Source of the DNA: CAZFCK01 sp964517355
GTDB taxonomy: Bacteria > Desulfobacterota > Desulfovibrionia > Desulfovibrionales > Desulfovibrionaceae
Assembly (NCBI GenBank): GCA_964517355.1
Contig: CAZFCK010000172.1
Span: 1-10,445 of the forward strand
Length of the DNA: 10,445 nt
Direction: 5' to 3'
Position numbers and translations under genes: made by a program. The notes under the pieces were generated by a model. It was not told where the DNA came from, searched no databases, and saw only the letters and a list, made by a program, of their open reading frames with translations. Shown here one piece after another: positions 1 to 7,473 of this stretch. How positions within the stretch are numbered: position 1 is the first letter of the stretch; each line of letters opens with the position of its first letter.

Positions 1-47
1 GGAAATGCATAAGAGCATCTAGCGCTTTTCAAGCGTGAGATGCTCTA
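1..47. repeat. 47-bp inverted repeat, left copy, containing an imperfect hairpin
   Basis: This sequence is the exact reverse complement of 10394-10440 over 47 bases; the match breaks at base 48. Inside it, 12-20 pairs perfectly with 38-46. After one mismatch and one wobble pair, 23-27 pairs with 31-35 around a three-base loop (28-30). Read on the minus strand, the first three bases of the repeat are the TAG stop of the HprK-like gene. The hairpin therefore begins at the end of the operon and could serve as a 3' end or processing structure, although no U-run follows it. The outer end may continue beyond the window edge. Confidence 0.9.
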
Positions 48-1160
48 AAACAGTTCCAGACAGGCGCGCGCGGCCGCCTCGAAATCCGCAGTTCCCGTCA
101 ATTCATACACGGGGCACTCCCCAAGCAACTCCAGATAGGCTTCTTCGCTGAAATCAGGATAATCCTTGCCCGGAGTGGGAGTGTAAAACAATCCCACATG
201 TTTCATAAACGCCGGCATTAAATCCGTGCGCGCATGCAAATCCACACGTTGTACGGACACCTCTTCCTCGTCGCCTTCATGCGGCTTTTTCCAGTTCAGC
301 AATACGAGCCCCCGCATTGGAGCGGAAAGTCTGAACCTTCCGGAACCGAAACATTCATCGATAAAAGCGTCGTACTTATGCTCAAGACTCCAAAGCTCGT
401 CCGGGTCCATGGCCTCGAACACCAACCGCTCGTGCTCTTCGATGACCGAGGCGAGATCTTTGTTGTGCAGGATGGTGCCGGGATTGATGCGCGGCATTTT
501 GGCCACGCCGTACATTATCAACTGCTCGTCCTTTCTGCGGACCATCAGTCTGTCGTTGCTCACAAACGTGGCGCCATGGCTCATGATGCGCAGAGCCAAT
601 GTGGATTTGCCCATCCCCGAAAACCCGGCAAGGGCCAACCCGCTCAAGGTATTGCCCTTTTCCACGGCCACTCCCGCGGCGTGGAACAGCAGGCTCCCGT
701 TTCCCAATGTCCATTCGATAAAACGGTTGTTGATGAAATTCACAACCTGGTTGTCGTTTTCCCTGCACGGGCCAACGGCGAGATGCAGACCTTGGCCGAA
801 AAGGAACATCATCCCCGTGAGACGCTTACGCACCACGCGGCCGTCTTCCAGATCGACGAATTCCTCTTTTATTTTGCTCTTTCCAGGATCCGGCTCTTTC
901 GCAGAAAACCGCAAACCAAGAGCAGTCGGATCGGGAGTTGCTCCATCCAGTACCGTGATGGAAACATCGGGCTGCGGCGGCACGCCGCCTTCAGGCAAAA
1001 AATCCCTGTAATATTGCCGGATCCGCTCTATCACAGAACTGGAATTGGAAACAATTTCGGCGAGATAGCCGCTAAAATCCAGTAGAAGCCGCTCTTCGCG
1101 CCCCTCCGGCATATATTCCCGAAGGAAGTCCCGATATAAGGAAGTGATACTGCTGCTCAT
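45..1160 (-). CDS. HPr-kinase-related P-loop protein (GAK-system HprK-related kinase)
   Basis: The 371-aa product resembles the catalytic half of HPr kinase/phosphorylase. A P-loop GFSGMGKST lies at 179-187. About 20 residues before it is FHAAGV (H160), and after it VSNDRLMV (N202, D203), which match in order the His, Walker A and Asp-Asp-Arg positions of HprK. The N-terminal 150 residues do not look like the usual HprK regulatory domain. No HPr or other PTS gene is nearby, so the substrate is unlikely to be HPr and is unknown. The ATG overlaps the TGA of the ATP-grasp gene by four bases (ATGA), implying translational coupling. It is the last gene of the block, and its TAG is the first triplet of the 47-bp repeat. 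I assign it to the HprK-related kinase B type from memory of the family; the P-loop and HprK-like layout are seen directly. Confidence 0.85.
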   Translation of the reverse strand: MSSSITSLYRDFLREYMPEGREERLLLDFSGYLAEIVSNSSSVIERIRQYYRDFLPEGGVPPQPDVSITVLDGATPDPTALGLRFSAKEPDPGKSKIKEEFVDLEDGRVVRKRLTGMMFLFGQGLHLAVGPCRENDNQVVNFINNRFIEWTLGNGSLLFHAAGVAVEKGNTLSGLALAGFSGMGKSTLALRIMSHGATFVSNDRLMVRRKDEQLIMYGVAKMPRINPGTILHNKDLASVIEEHERLVFEAMDPDELWSLEHKYDAFIDECFGSGRFRLSAPMRGLVLLNWKKPHEGDEEEVSVQRVDLHARTDLMPAFMKHVGLFYTPTPGKDYPDFSEEAYLELLGECPVYELTGTADFEAAARACLELF

Positions 1161-2032
1161 GCCCCAATTTTCTCCAGCACATAATTCACGTAGAGTTTGG
1201 CCGCGTCAATGTCGTTGGCATCGCGCAAGCCGCGAAACCCCCCAAAGGCCGATACTTCAAAGACCAGGGGCCCCTCCGACGTCTCCACCACGTCCACACA
1301 GGTGAAATCCAGATGAAACAACTCCTGAGCGCGCTGGGCCAGCTCGATAATCTCCTGGGGCGGATCATAGGGCGCGTATTTCCCCCCATTGTGCGTGGTG
1401 GTGTTCCAGGAATCATCGTTTCCCTTGCGCGCATATGTGGCGAGATAGCGCCCCCCAAGAAAAGCGACGCCCATGTCGCGCCCCGGATGGGAGACCATCT
1501 GCTGCAGGTACATGACATCGTTTTCTTGTTTAAAGGCTTCAATCTGCTGAAGGGCGTCCGCGCCGTCTTCTATAACGACCATGCCCCTGGCCTTGGTTGA
1601 ATACAAAGGCTTCAGGATGGCTCGGCCATAAGCCGTCACAAATTCCCGAGCCTTGCGCACGTTCTCGGTGAGGGCCGTTGGCGGCATGGGGATGCCGCCG
1701 CTGCGCAGGGTAACGGTGCAGCTTATGCGGTCCAATGTGCGTAAAATGTGCAAGGGATCCGAATAGACAGGGGTTCCACGCTCGCTGAGAAAGCGCAGCA
1801 TCTCCAATCTGTCCAGCAAGTGCGGTGAATATGATGGTCCGGCCTTTTTGACGATAATGGCGTCCATCTCGTTCAAAGCGATCTCGTCGTTTGCCAGCCG
1901 GCCCTTATCCAGATCCAGCACCACGTCTTCAAGATCCACCAGCCAGCCCTGGCCGGTGGCTTCGCGAACTCTCAGGGCCAGCAGTTCCGACGACCATCCC
2001 CCCGGCACACCTATGACAGCGATTTTTTTCAT
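1157..2032 (-). CDS. ATP-grasp ligase of the GAK system
   Basis: The 291-aa product has the layout of a RimK/glutathione-synthetase-like ATP-grasp enzyme, which joins a carboxylate to an amine or thiol through an acyl-phosphate. An N-terminal nucleotide-binding-like start (KKIAVIGVPGG, 2-12) is followed by a central ATP-grasp lysine region (ILKPLYSTKARG, 139-150, K141) and a hinge-like YLQQMV (175-180). The C-terminal metal and ATP site is VDVVE...FEVSAFGGFRG (246-268, with D247 and E259). Where many relatives have Asn (EVN), this has Ser261. The ligated substrate cannot be read from the sequence. It starts 20 bases after the PhoU-kinase fusion; no clear Shine-Dalgarno precedes the ATG, so coupled or weak initiation is likely. 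It overlaps the HprK-like gene by four bases. Confidence 0.85.
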   Translation of the reverse strand: MKKIAVIGVPGGWSSELLALRVREATGQGWLVDLEDVVLDLDKGRLANDEIALNEMDAIIVKKAGPSYSPHLLDRLEMLRFLSERGTPVYSDPLHILRTLDRISCTVTLRSGGIPMPPTALTENVRKAREFVTAYGRAILKPLYSTKARGMVVIEDGADALQQIEAFKQENDVMYLQQMVSHPGRDMGVAFLGGRYLATYARKGNDDSWNTTTHNGGKYAPYDPPQEIIELAQRAQELFHLDFTCVDVVETSEGPLVFEVSAFGGFRGLRDANDIDAAKLYVNYVLEKIGA

Positions 2033-2052
2033 AGCGATGACAATTTGTTAAG

Positions 2053-3717
2053 TTAAAGGGCCAAGATATCATCGGGCAAGCGGAACTCCTCCCACGGCTT
2101 GCCTTCATGCGCCACAAGTCGTTCCAAAAGATAAACGCCACGGTTGAACATCTGCCGCGCAAAGCGGGGATTCAGTTCAAAACGGGTTGAAGTGATGAAG
2201 CTCCGCGCAAGACCAAGACTCAGTCTGGCGTTGTAGGAAAAATCATTGTTGTTATATGCATACGTTTTTGCAAAACGCATCATGCGTTGCGCGCTCCAAC
2301 TCAGGCGGGCGCGCAGTTGCGGCTCGAAAATCGGCAAGCGGAAATTGGAGACAAGATAGACTGAAATATCCTGCAACGGGTCTGCCTGGCGTGAACGATG
2401 CAAATCAATATAATGTATCTTCTGTGTGATATGATCATACACAATATTGTTGATATTGAAATCACCATGGATAAACACCGAATACGGCGCGGCGAGCTGC
2501 TCCTCAATGGAGGCGCAACGCTCGATAAGCTGCCTCAAGGATAGAATCTCCATGTCGCCCAGTCGCTTCATCGGCGTATCCAGGCAGGGGTGCAGTCGAA
2601 AAACATCGTCAAGCCGGGCCACAAGCTGCGCCAGAAAGCCGGGGGCAACAGGACCATGCGCCAATGTACTGTCCCAAACGGTCGTCATGGTCTGTTCCAC
2701 CAAAAAAACGGCATTGCGTACGATTTCGGCGTCAGCATTGAGCACGACGTCCTGCATGGTGCAACCGCCAAGGAATTCAATAAGCAAGGAGGCCTGCGTG
2801 TCTTCCTCCTGATGGGCCAGCACCGTGGGGGGCAGCCCTGGCATCAACGCCTCCCACCGCTCGATGTTGCGCTTTTCCTGCAACAGTTTCTTGCGGTTGC
2901 CTTCCTTGAACAGCACGCCCGCCATTTTGGCAACGCCTTCCTCATCCTCGCCGGCAGGTCCGGCAACCTTGCTGATGCGGCAACCCGAGCGCGTTCCCCA
3001 AATGGAATGAAACTCCACATTGGAAATGGGCGCTGAAAAGCCGGACATGGCCAAGGTTTCCTTGAGCGCCTCGTATTGCCTGATCTTGAATTTCTCACCG
3101 ACGGCGGCATATATTATTGCTTCACCGATATTAAGCAGGGCGTCACCCATGCGCTCGAGATAGCGCAAAATGAGGTGACTGGTGATCAGATTCTCCGTCT
3201 CGCGCCCGGAGCGCAATTCAACCAGGATACGATCGAATTGCAGCTTGTACAACAAATCAAGAGTCAATTCGGAGCGGCAAATCTTGAAAGCGAGCGACAT
3301 ATCCAGTTGATTGAGGGCCCTGTAGACCAATTCCAGAGCCTGCAACACTTCCTTGAAGAATTTATCAAAGTCGTAGCGTTTAATAAATCCCGGGTCCTTG
3401 AGATACTCAACCTGACTGACGATGTTCACCGCGTAATCCGCGATCCGCTCAAGATTGCTGGAAACAATATTGGTCGCCCGCAGCATATCCACCCGCCGCT
3501 TATCAAAAGCGGCCTGACGGTGAATAAGGGAGTAGCACTTGTTCTCCACAACGCTTTTCAAATTGTCGATGTAGTCATCCCTGCTTTCAATGGATTCTAT
3601 GCGTTTCAAATCTCCATTGCTCAATACGCGCTGCGTATTTTCCACCTGCTTTACGACTTCAAGCACCATGAAGCGAAAATTGTCCCCCAACCCCTCTTGC
3701 AGGAAAAGATGCTCCAC
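2053..3717 (-). CDS. PhoU domain fused to an aminoglycoside-phosphotransferase-like kinase
   Basis: This 554-aa two-part protein begins with a full PhoU-like helical domain (about 1-222). Its two signature repeats are NLERIAD (88-94) and YLERMGD (186-192), the metal-cluster motifs of PhoU. The C-terminal part (about 235-550) looks like an APH/choline-kinase fold: LFKEGN (K271), hinge-like LLIEFLGG (311-318), catalytic loop HGDFNINN (417-424, with D419 and N424) and metal-binding YIDLHRSRQADPLQDIS (436-452, D438). Such kinases phosphorylate small molecules, so this one could place a phosphate under PhoU-type control; that is inference. Translation probably starts at a GTG, 4 bases after the amphi-Trp stop, with GGAG of that gene's last codons as ribosome site. 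It is distinct from the ordinary phoU in the same block. Both domains are clear; the substrate is unknown. Confidence 0.85.
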   Translation of the reverse strand: MEHLFLQEGLGDNFRFMVLEVVKQVENTQRVLSNGDLKRIESIESRDDYIDNLKSVVENKCYSLIHRQAAFDKRRVDMLRATNIVSSNLERIADYAVNIVSQVEYLKDPGFIKRYDFDKFFKEVLQALELVYRALNQLDMSLAFKICRSELTLDLLYKLQFDRILVELRSGRETENLITSHLILRYLERMGDALLNIGEAIIYAAVGEKFKIRQYEALKETLAMSGFSAPISNVEFHSIWGTRSGCRISKVAGPAGEDEEGVAKMAGVLFKEGNRKKLLQEKRNIERWEALMPGLPPTVLAHQEEDTQASLLIEFLGGCTMQDVVLNADAEIVRNAVFLVEQTMTTVWDSTLAHGPVAPGFLAQLVARLDDVFRLHPCLDTPMKRLGDMEILSLRQLIERCASIEEQLAAPYSVFIHGDFNINNIVYDHITQKIHYIDLHRSRQADPLQDISVYLVSNFRLPIFEPQLRARLSWSAQRMMRFAKTYAYNNNDFSYNARLSLGLARSFITSTRFELNPRFARQMFNRGVYLLERLVAHEGKPWEEFRLPDDILAL

Positions 3718-3721
3718 GTCT

Positions 3722-3994
3722 TCACTCCGCTTCCATGGTCAAGTGTTCTTCCTTGGGGGAGTCTTTTTCTCCCTCCTTCCAGGAAAACTTGAACGACAGC
3801 TTGCAGCGTTCGTCCTTTCTCTTGGCTTCCACGGTGAATTCGATCATATCTTTGGGTTCGAGCACCAGCTCGCGTTCCCCCACGCGCATGCGCAAGGTAC
3901 CGCTGGCAAAGCCTTGGCGTAATATCTCCAAATACTCTTGAATAGTCGCAGCATCCTGTAGAGATTCGTGCTTAAAAGCCCCATCACTTGACAT
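3722..3994 (-). CDS. Small amphi-Trp domain protein
   Basis: A 90-aa soluble protein with no signal peptide. A helix (about 15-30) is followed by alternating beta strands, GTLRMRV (32-38), ELVLEP (42-47), IEFTVEAKRK (51-60) and CKLSFKFSW (64-72), with a tryptophan (W72) closing the last amphipathic strand. The tail is highly charged. This fits the amphi-Trp domain found alone or fused in GAK-type clusters. The same pattern appears in the first 70 residues of the XXXCH protein encoded at 5285-5917, so the two probably share a fold or a partner. The start is supported by AGGAGAGG seven bases before the ATG. Its role is unknown; a scaffold or small-molecule carrier is possible. Confidence 0.8.
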   Translation of the reverse strand: MSSDGAFKHESLQDAATIQEYLEILRQGFASGTLRMRVGERELVLEPKDMIEFTVEAKRKDERCKLSFKFSWKEGEKDSPKEEHLTMEAE

Positions 3995-4044
3995 TACAAT
4001 GCCTCTCCTGTTCTCATCAAATGTCTATGGACTACATGCCGTTG

Positions 4045-4090
4045 AAAAAAAGAGGTCAACTCAGGCGAGCGATGTAATCGGCAATGACCT
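4045..4090 (-). promoter_or_regulatory. Possible weak intra-operon attenuator
   Basis: On the minus strand, a 6-bp arm pair (4085-4090 with 4053-4058) encloses a 26-base loop containing a small inner stem, and is followed almost at once by seven T (4051-4045). It overlaps the stop codon of the PHP-like gene. The stem is short and the loop long, so it would at most reduce transcription of the distal four genes. Confidence 0.25.
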
Positions 4091-5255
4091 TGGACCTGGA
4101 AATGCCCGCTATGACGAGCTGTTTGCGCACAGCCATATCGTTCCACGCCGGTTGCAGGCCGATCTCGCGTTCAGCCTTTTCCATCTCGCGCACGTCAAGC
4201 GGTAAGGTTTTCTCACCCATATGACAATCATCTCCCATGAATACCAGCACAGGGCGCGAACCATGCCGCGACGAAGCGTTCTGGCGATGCACCACGCTTA
4301 TGAGAAACTCAGTATATTCACGGGATTGAGGATTCCAGATCTCATACCCGTCCACATCGTAGTTTGCCAACAGGATGGGCCAAAACTGCTCCGGGTGGGG
4401 AATGACAATACCGGCGCCCAGACTCCGGGCCTCCTCAATTATTTCCGACGCCCTGTAAAAATACTTCAAGTTGAAACGATCCTTCACCAATCCTTTGACC
4501 GCCTTGAGATACACTTGCGCTCTGGTGATAAAACGTTGACCGTAGTTCTCGACCAGCGTGTTCACATAATTGCGGATCAATTTGTTTTTGACCATGCACT
4601 GGGGCGTGGTGGTCCAATTCTGCTCAAGCATCCGCCGCAATTTGCCCGTATAAATTGAACAAAATTCCACCAGTTCGGCATCGGCGCCGGTCTCGGCCGC
4701 GGCCTTTTGCCGGATGTCGTCGCGCTTGGCGTCCGTCAGGGCGTCCATGAACTCAAACAATTGGGAGGAACGGTATTTATACGTATGCGCCAGCATGCCC
4801 TGGAGCACGCCGCTGCGCTCACCCAGATTCTCCCGGCGGAAATGCATGAGCAACTGCACCTTGCGGTTGAAACCGCTTGAATAACAATCAACTTCCACGC
4901 CGCAATAGTCTCCCCACTCCAGCAATTCATTATGCTGCGTCGGAATGATCAACGACTGCTCCGCATTGGGGTAGAGGCTCTCCAGCCGCCTGTGGATAAG
5001 GTCCATGGGCACGAACTCGGGGTGCCAATGCACGGCCAGAATTTCCCTCTGCATCGGATAACTCTTTTCAGGCTCCACCACCCATTGACACTGCTCATCG
5101 TTCAGCGACACGGAAGTTATCAGGCCAAAACGCGCTTGGTCCTCTTCAGTCACCTCCCGAGGAATGGCGGAAAGATCTATGCTCGCGCATTGATTAGGTA
5201 TGTCCACCTTCACGAGTTCAACGCCTTTTCGTCCCATAAGCTCCTCAATATCCAT
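4056..5255 (-). CDS. PHP-like metal-dependent phosphoesterase candidate in the GAK cluster
   Basis: The 399-aa cytoplasmic product carries, in order, the metal-ligand motifs expected of a PHP-superfamily phosphoesterase. These are HWH (76-78, the HxH motif), IPTQHNE (104-110, a TDHN-like motif), an internal H157 region, GIVIPHPE (282-289, H287), YEIWNPQS (304-311, E305) and a late DDCH (342-345) resembling the usual S/A-D-x-H. A helical insert (about 140-275) separates the early and late motifs, longer than in compact PHP proteins. PHP enzymes hydrolyse phosphoesters of nucleotides, sugars or histidinol phosphate with two or three metals; the substrate here is unknown. It starts 29 bases after the XXXCH gene, with AAGG about ten bases before the ATG. 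The PHP assignment rests only on my motif reading, so the fold is probable rather than certain. Confidence 0.65.
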   Translation of the reverse strand: MDIEELMGRKGVELVKVDIPNQCASIDLSAIPREVTEEDQARFGLITSVSLNDEQCQWVVEPEKSYPMQREILAVHWHPEFVPMDLIHRRLESLYPNAEQSLIIPTQHNELLEWGDYCGVEVDCYSSGFNRKVQLLMHFRRENLGERSGVLQGMLAHTYKYRSSQLFEFMDALTDAKRDDIRQKAAAETGADAELVEFCSIYTGKLRRMLEQNWTTTPQCMVKNKLIRNYVNTLVENYGQRFITRAQVYLKAVKGLVKDRFNLKYFYRASEIIEEARSLGAGIVIPHPEQFWPILLANYDVDGYEIWNPQSREYTEFLISVVHRQNASSRHGSRPVLVFMGDDCHMGEKTLPLDVREMEKAEREIGLQPAWNDMAVRKQLVIAGISRSKVIADYIARLS

Positions 5256-5284
5256 TCCGCCGCCTTGCAGGCAGACAAAACAGC

Positions 5285-5917
5285 TTATTTATATTCATCG
5301 TGACACGAATGCATCACATGGTCCAACGCCTCGAACCCGGCGCGTACCTGCTCCGGATCACGCGCGGAAACAGCCACGAGAAACCGCTGCAAGGCGGACT
5401 CATAGGCAGCGTAATATGTGTCTCCCTTGCCCGGATACGCTACCATCAACTCGCTGTCCTTGGCAAAGACATTGACCAGATGCCTGTCCGGAAGCGTTCC
5501 CGACTCCAGAGCCCGCCTGATGGCCTTGAATTGCCCTTTCATGCGCTTTTTCAGGTGGCCGTATTTCGGCAAGGGCCGCGTCGACAGGCTGGAATACTCC
5601 TCCTCAGGATCGGCCAGCAGCAGCTCTTCCTCGCCCTCCCAGACATCACGGGTCTCCGCCCCCCCGGCATCCTCTTCCGCCCCCTCGGCTGCCGGCTCTT
5701 CTTCCGCATCCGGATACTTGACCTTAAGCTTGATGCGCTTGGCGTCGCCGTCGTCTTTGATTGAAAGTCCCAGGCTTTTATAATTGCGCATATCTATTTG
5801 GGTCTGGCCTATGACCAGTTCCCCATTCACCAATTCCTGGCCGATCTTGATCAGAAAATCGCCAACTTCTTCTCCTGGGACGATCAATTCGACCTTTCTT
5901 TTACTCGCCTGACTCAT
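5285..5917 (-). CDS. XXXCH protein: amphi-Trp-like N-terminus plus cytochrome c'-like C-terminus with degenerate heme motif
   Basis: A 210-aa protein in three parts. Residues 8-68 show an amphi-Trp-like helix and strand pattern, with Y68 where the 90-aa neighbour has Trp. Residues 69-108 form an acidic, Ala/Glu-rich linker. Residues 115-210 are helical and end in MHSCHDEYK (202-210). Class II cytochromes c end in CxxCHxxY/F-R/K; here the first Cys is Met202 while C205, H206 and Y209-K210 remain, which is the XXXCH motif. No signal peptide is present, so ordinary periplasmic heme attachment is not expected. I chose the ATG at 5917 because GGAGG sits four bases before it; an upstream ATG at 5953 lacks a ribosome site. 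The gene follows phoU after 92 bases and opens the GAK set. Its function is unknown. Confidence 0.82.
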   Translation of the reverse strand: MSQASKRKVELIVPGEEVGDFLIKIGQELVNGELVIGQTQIDMRNYKSLGLSIKDDGDAKRIKLKVKYPDAEEEPAAEGAEEDAGGAETRDVWEGEEELLLADPEEEYSSLSTRPLPKYGHLKKRMKGQFKAIRRALESGTLPDRHLVNVFAKDSELMVAYPGKGDTYYAAYESALQRFLVAVSARDPEQVRAGFEALDHVMHSCHDEYK

Positions 5918-5921
5918 GCGT

Positions 5922-5926
5922 CCTCC
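5922..5926 (-). promoter_or_regulatory. Ribosome binding site that fixes the XXXCH start
   Basis: GGAGG on the minus strand, four bases before the ATG at 5917, favours the 210-aa product over a 222-aa version starting at 5953. Confidence 0.75.
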
Positions 5927-6009
5927 AAATAGTGCCGCATTGCGTCGGAACATCGTGCCGCGCGCTCCCCGTCAAATACACGCAAAGCCGATCCGTCATG
6001 GTCCTTCAA

Positions 6010-6678
6010 TTATATCCGGCCGCAACGGTGTTTTATGTTGACGCCTTTCTTGATGAAAATGACACACTCGGCCACATTGGTGGCCAAATCGCCGATGCGC
6101 TCCATGCTGCGTGAGGAAAGAATGGTATGCACCGAGCGCTCAATGGCCGGCGTTTCCTTGAGCATATAATCCATAAGCCGCTTGAGCACGGAAAGGTCCA
6201 ACTCGTTGGCGCGATAGTCCATGTCGCAAACCCGCTGCGCAAGGTCCGGGTCGTCGTCCTTGAAGGCCCTTATGGCGGTACGGAACATTTCCAGACACAA
6301 AGCGGCAAGGTCCTCGAGCATATGGTTGAACGGCAGCGGGGGGCGCAAGGACAGCAACAGCGAACGCTCGGCTATATTCACGGCCTCGTCGCCCACGCGC
6401 TCGATATTGACTATCATGCGCATGGCGCCCACGATGAACCGCAAATCACGGGCAACAGGCTGCGCCAGGGCCAGGAGGCGCAGACTGTCCTCGTCTATGT
6501 CGCATTCGAGCTTGTTGATGTTCTTGTCCATGTCAATGACTTCCTGCGCCAGGTCGGTATTCCGCTCAAACAAGGATTCAAGAGCTTTTTCCAGCGACTT
6601 CTCGGCATAGGCGGCCATTTCCAGGACCTGCATGCGCAGAGAAACAAGTTCCTGATCTAGATGGAATTTAACGTGCAT
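6010..6678 (-). CDS. phoU: Phosphate signalling protein PhoU
   Basis: The 222-aa product is a full-length PhoU. It has two three-helix repeats, each with the metal-binding signature: NIERVGD (91-97) and SMERIGD (191-197), followed by AVNIAE and ATNVAE. PhoU links the Pst transporter to the PhoR kinase and keeps PhoR quiet when phosphate is plentiful; it acts in the cytoplasm at the membrane. The gene lies 12 codons' worth of spacing or less from its neighbours: 16 bases after pstB, with AGGGGG six bases before the ATG. The C-terminal tail (about 213-222) is basic and ends with a Cys. A second PhoU domain is encoded in the same block, fused to a kinase (2053-3717), and the relation between the two is an open question. 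Confidence 0.95.
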   Translation of the reverse strand: MHVKFHLDQELVSLRMQVLEMAAYAEKSLEKALESLFERNTDLAQEVIDMDKNINKLECDIDEDSLRLLALAQPVARDLRFIVGAMRMIVNIERVGDEAVNIAERSLLLSLRPPLPFNHMLEDLAALCLEMFRTAIRAFKDDDPDLAQRVCDMDYRANELDLSVLKRLMDYMLKETPAIERSVHTILSSRSMERIGDLATNVAECVIFIKKGVNIKHRCGRI

Positions 6679-6694
6679 GATAGCCCCCTATGGC

Positions 6695-7462
6695 TTAACC
6701 GAATCGCCCGGTGATATAGTCTTCGGTCTGTTTATGGTTTGGCCGCGTAAACATGGTTTCCGTATCACCCACTTCAATGAGTTTGCCCATGTAGAAAAAC
6801 GCGGTGATGTCCGAAACACGCGCCGCCTGCTGCATGCTGTGGGTTACGATGATTATGGTGTATTCTTCTTTGAGGATATGGATCAAATCCTCGATCTTTT
6901 GCGTGGCAATGGGGTCAAGCGCGGAGGCGGGTTCGTCCATGAGCAAAATTTCCGGCTCCACGGCCAGGGCTCTGGCGATGCACAAACGCTGCTGCTGCCC
7001 CCCGGATAGTCCGAGGGCCGAGGTCTCCAGCCTGTCGCTCACCTCGTTCCAAAGCGCCGCGTGCTGAAGGCTGGCCTCAACCATGTCGCTGATATAACTC
7101 TTGTTCCGGATGCCATTGATCCTCATGCCGTAGGCCACATTGTCGAATATCGATTTTGGGAAAGGATTGGGCTTTTGGAAGACCATGCCCACCCGACGCC
7201 GCAACTCGACCACATCCATTTTGGGGCTGTTGATATCCTCTTCTTCCAGGATGATGCGCCCCTGTACCCGCGATATCGGAATCAAGTCGTTCATGCGGTT
7301 CAAGCAGCGTAAAAACGTGCTTTTTCCGCATCCCGAAGGACCAATGAGTGCAGTGACCTCGTTTTCCCTGAAAGCAAGGTTCACGTTATGCAGCGCCTTG
7401 AAGCTTCCGTAATGGAAATCAAGATCCTCTGCGTACATCTTTATCTTCGTCGTGCCTTCCAT
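6695..7462 (-). CDS. pstB: Phosphate ABC transporter ATP-binding protein PstB
   Basis: The 255-aa ATPase of the high-affinity phosphate transporter is complete, with Walker A GPSGCGKST (41-49), Q-loop VFQKPNPFP (94-102), signature LSGGQQQR (152-159), Walker B ILLMDEP (172-178) and H-loop H208. The CLNRMND stretch (53-59) and the KPNPFPKSI stretch are typical of PstB rather than other ABC ATPases. It would drive phosphate uptake with PstC/PstA in the inner membrane and the PstS binding protein, none of which are in this window. It starts 11 bases after phoR, whose TAG stop lies in the AGGA ribosome site; phoU follows after 16 bases. Separation from pstSCA is worth noting; they may be right of the window or at another locus. 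Confidence 0.95.
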   Translation of the reverse strand: MEGTTKIKMYAEDLDFHYGSFKALHNVNLAFRENEVTALIGPSGCGKSTFLRCLNRMNDLIPISRVQGRIILEEEDINSPKMDVVELRRRVGMVFQKPNPFPKSIFDNVAYGMRINGIRNKSYISDMVEASLQHAALWNEVSDRLETSALGLSGGQQQRLCIARALAVEPEILLMDEPASALDPIATQKIEDLIHILKEEYTIIIVTHSMQQAARVSDITAFFYMGKLIEVGDTETMFTRPNHKQTEDYITGRFG

Positions 7463-7473
7463 GAGTTGCGTTC

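Noticed and set aside
234..1085. Long plus-strand open frames opposite the HprK-like gene
   Set aside because: The minus-strand product has a P-loop and HprK layout and a coupled start; the plus frames show no domain or ribosome site.
5918..5953. A longer XXXCH start at 5953
   Set aside because: No ribosome site precedes it, while GGAGG is correctly placed for the ATG at 5917.
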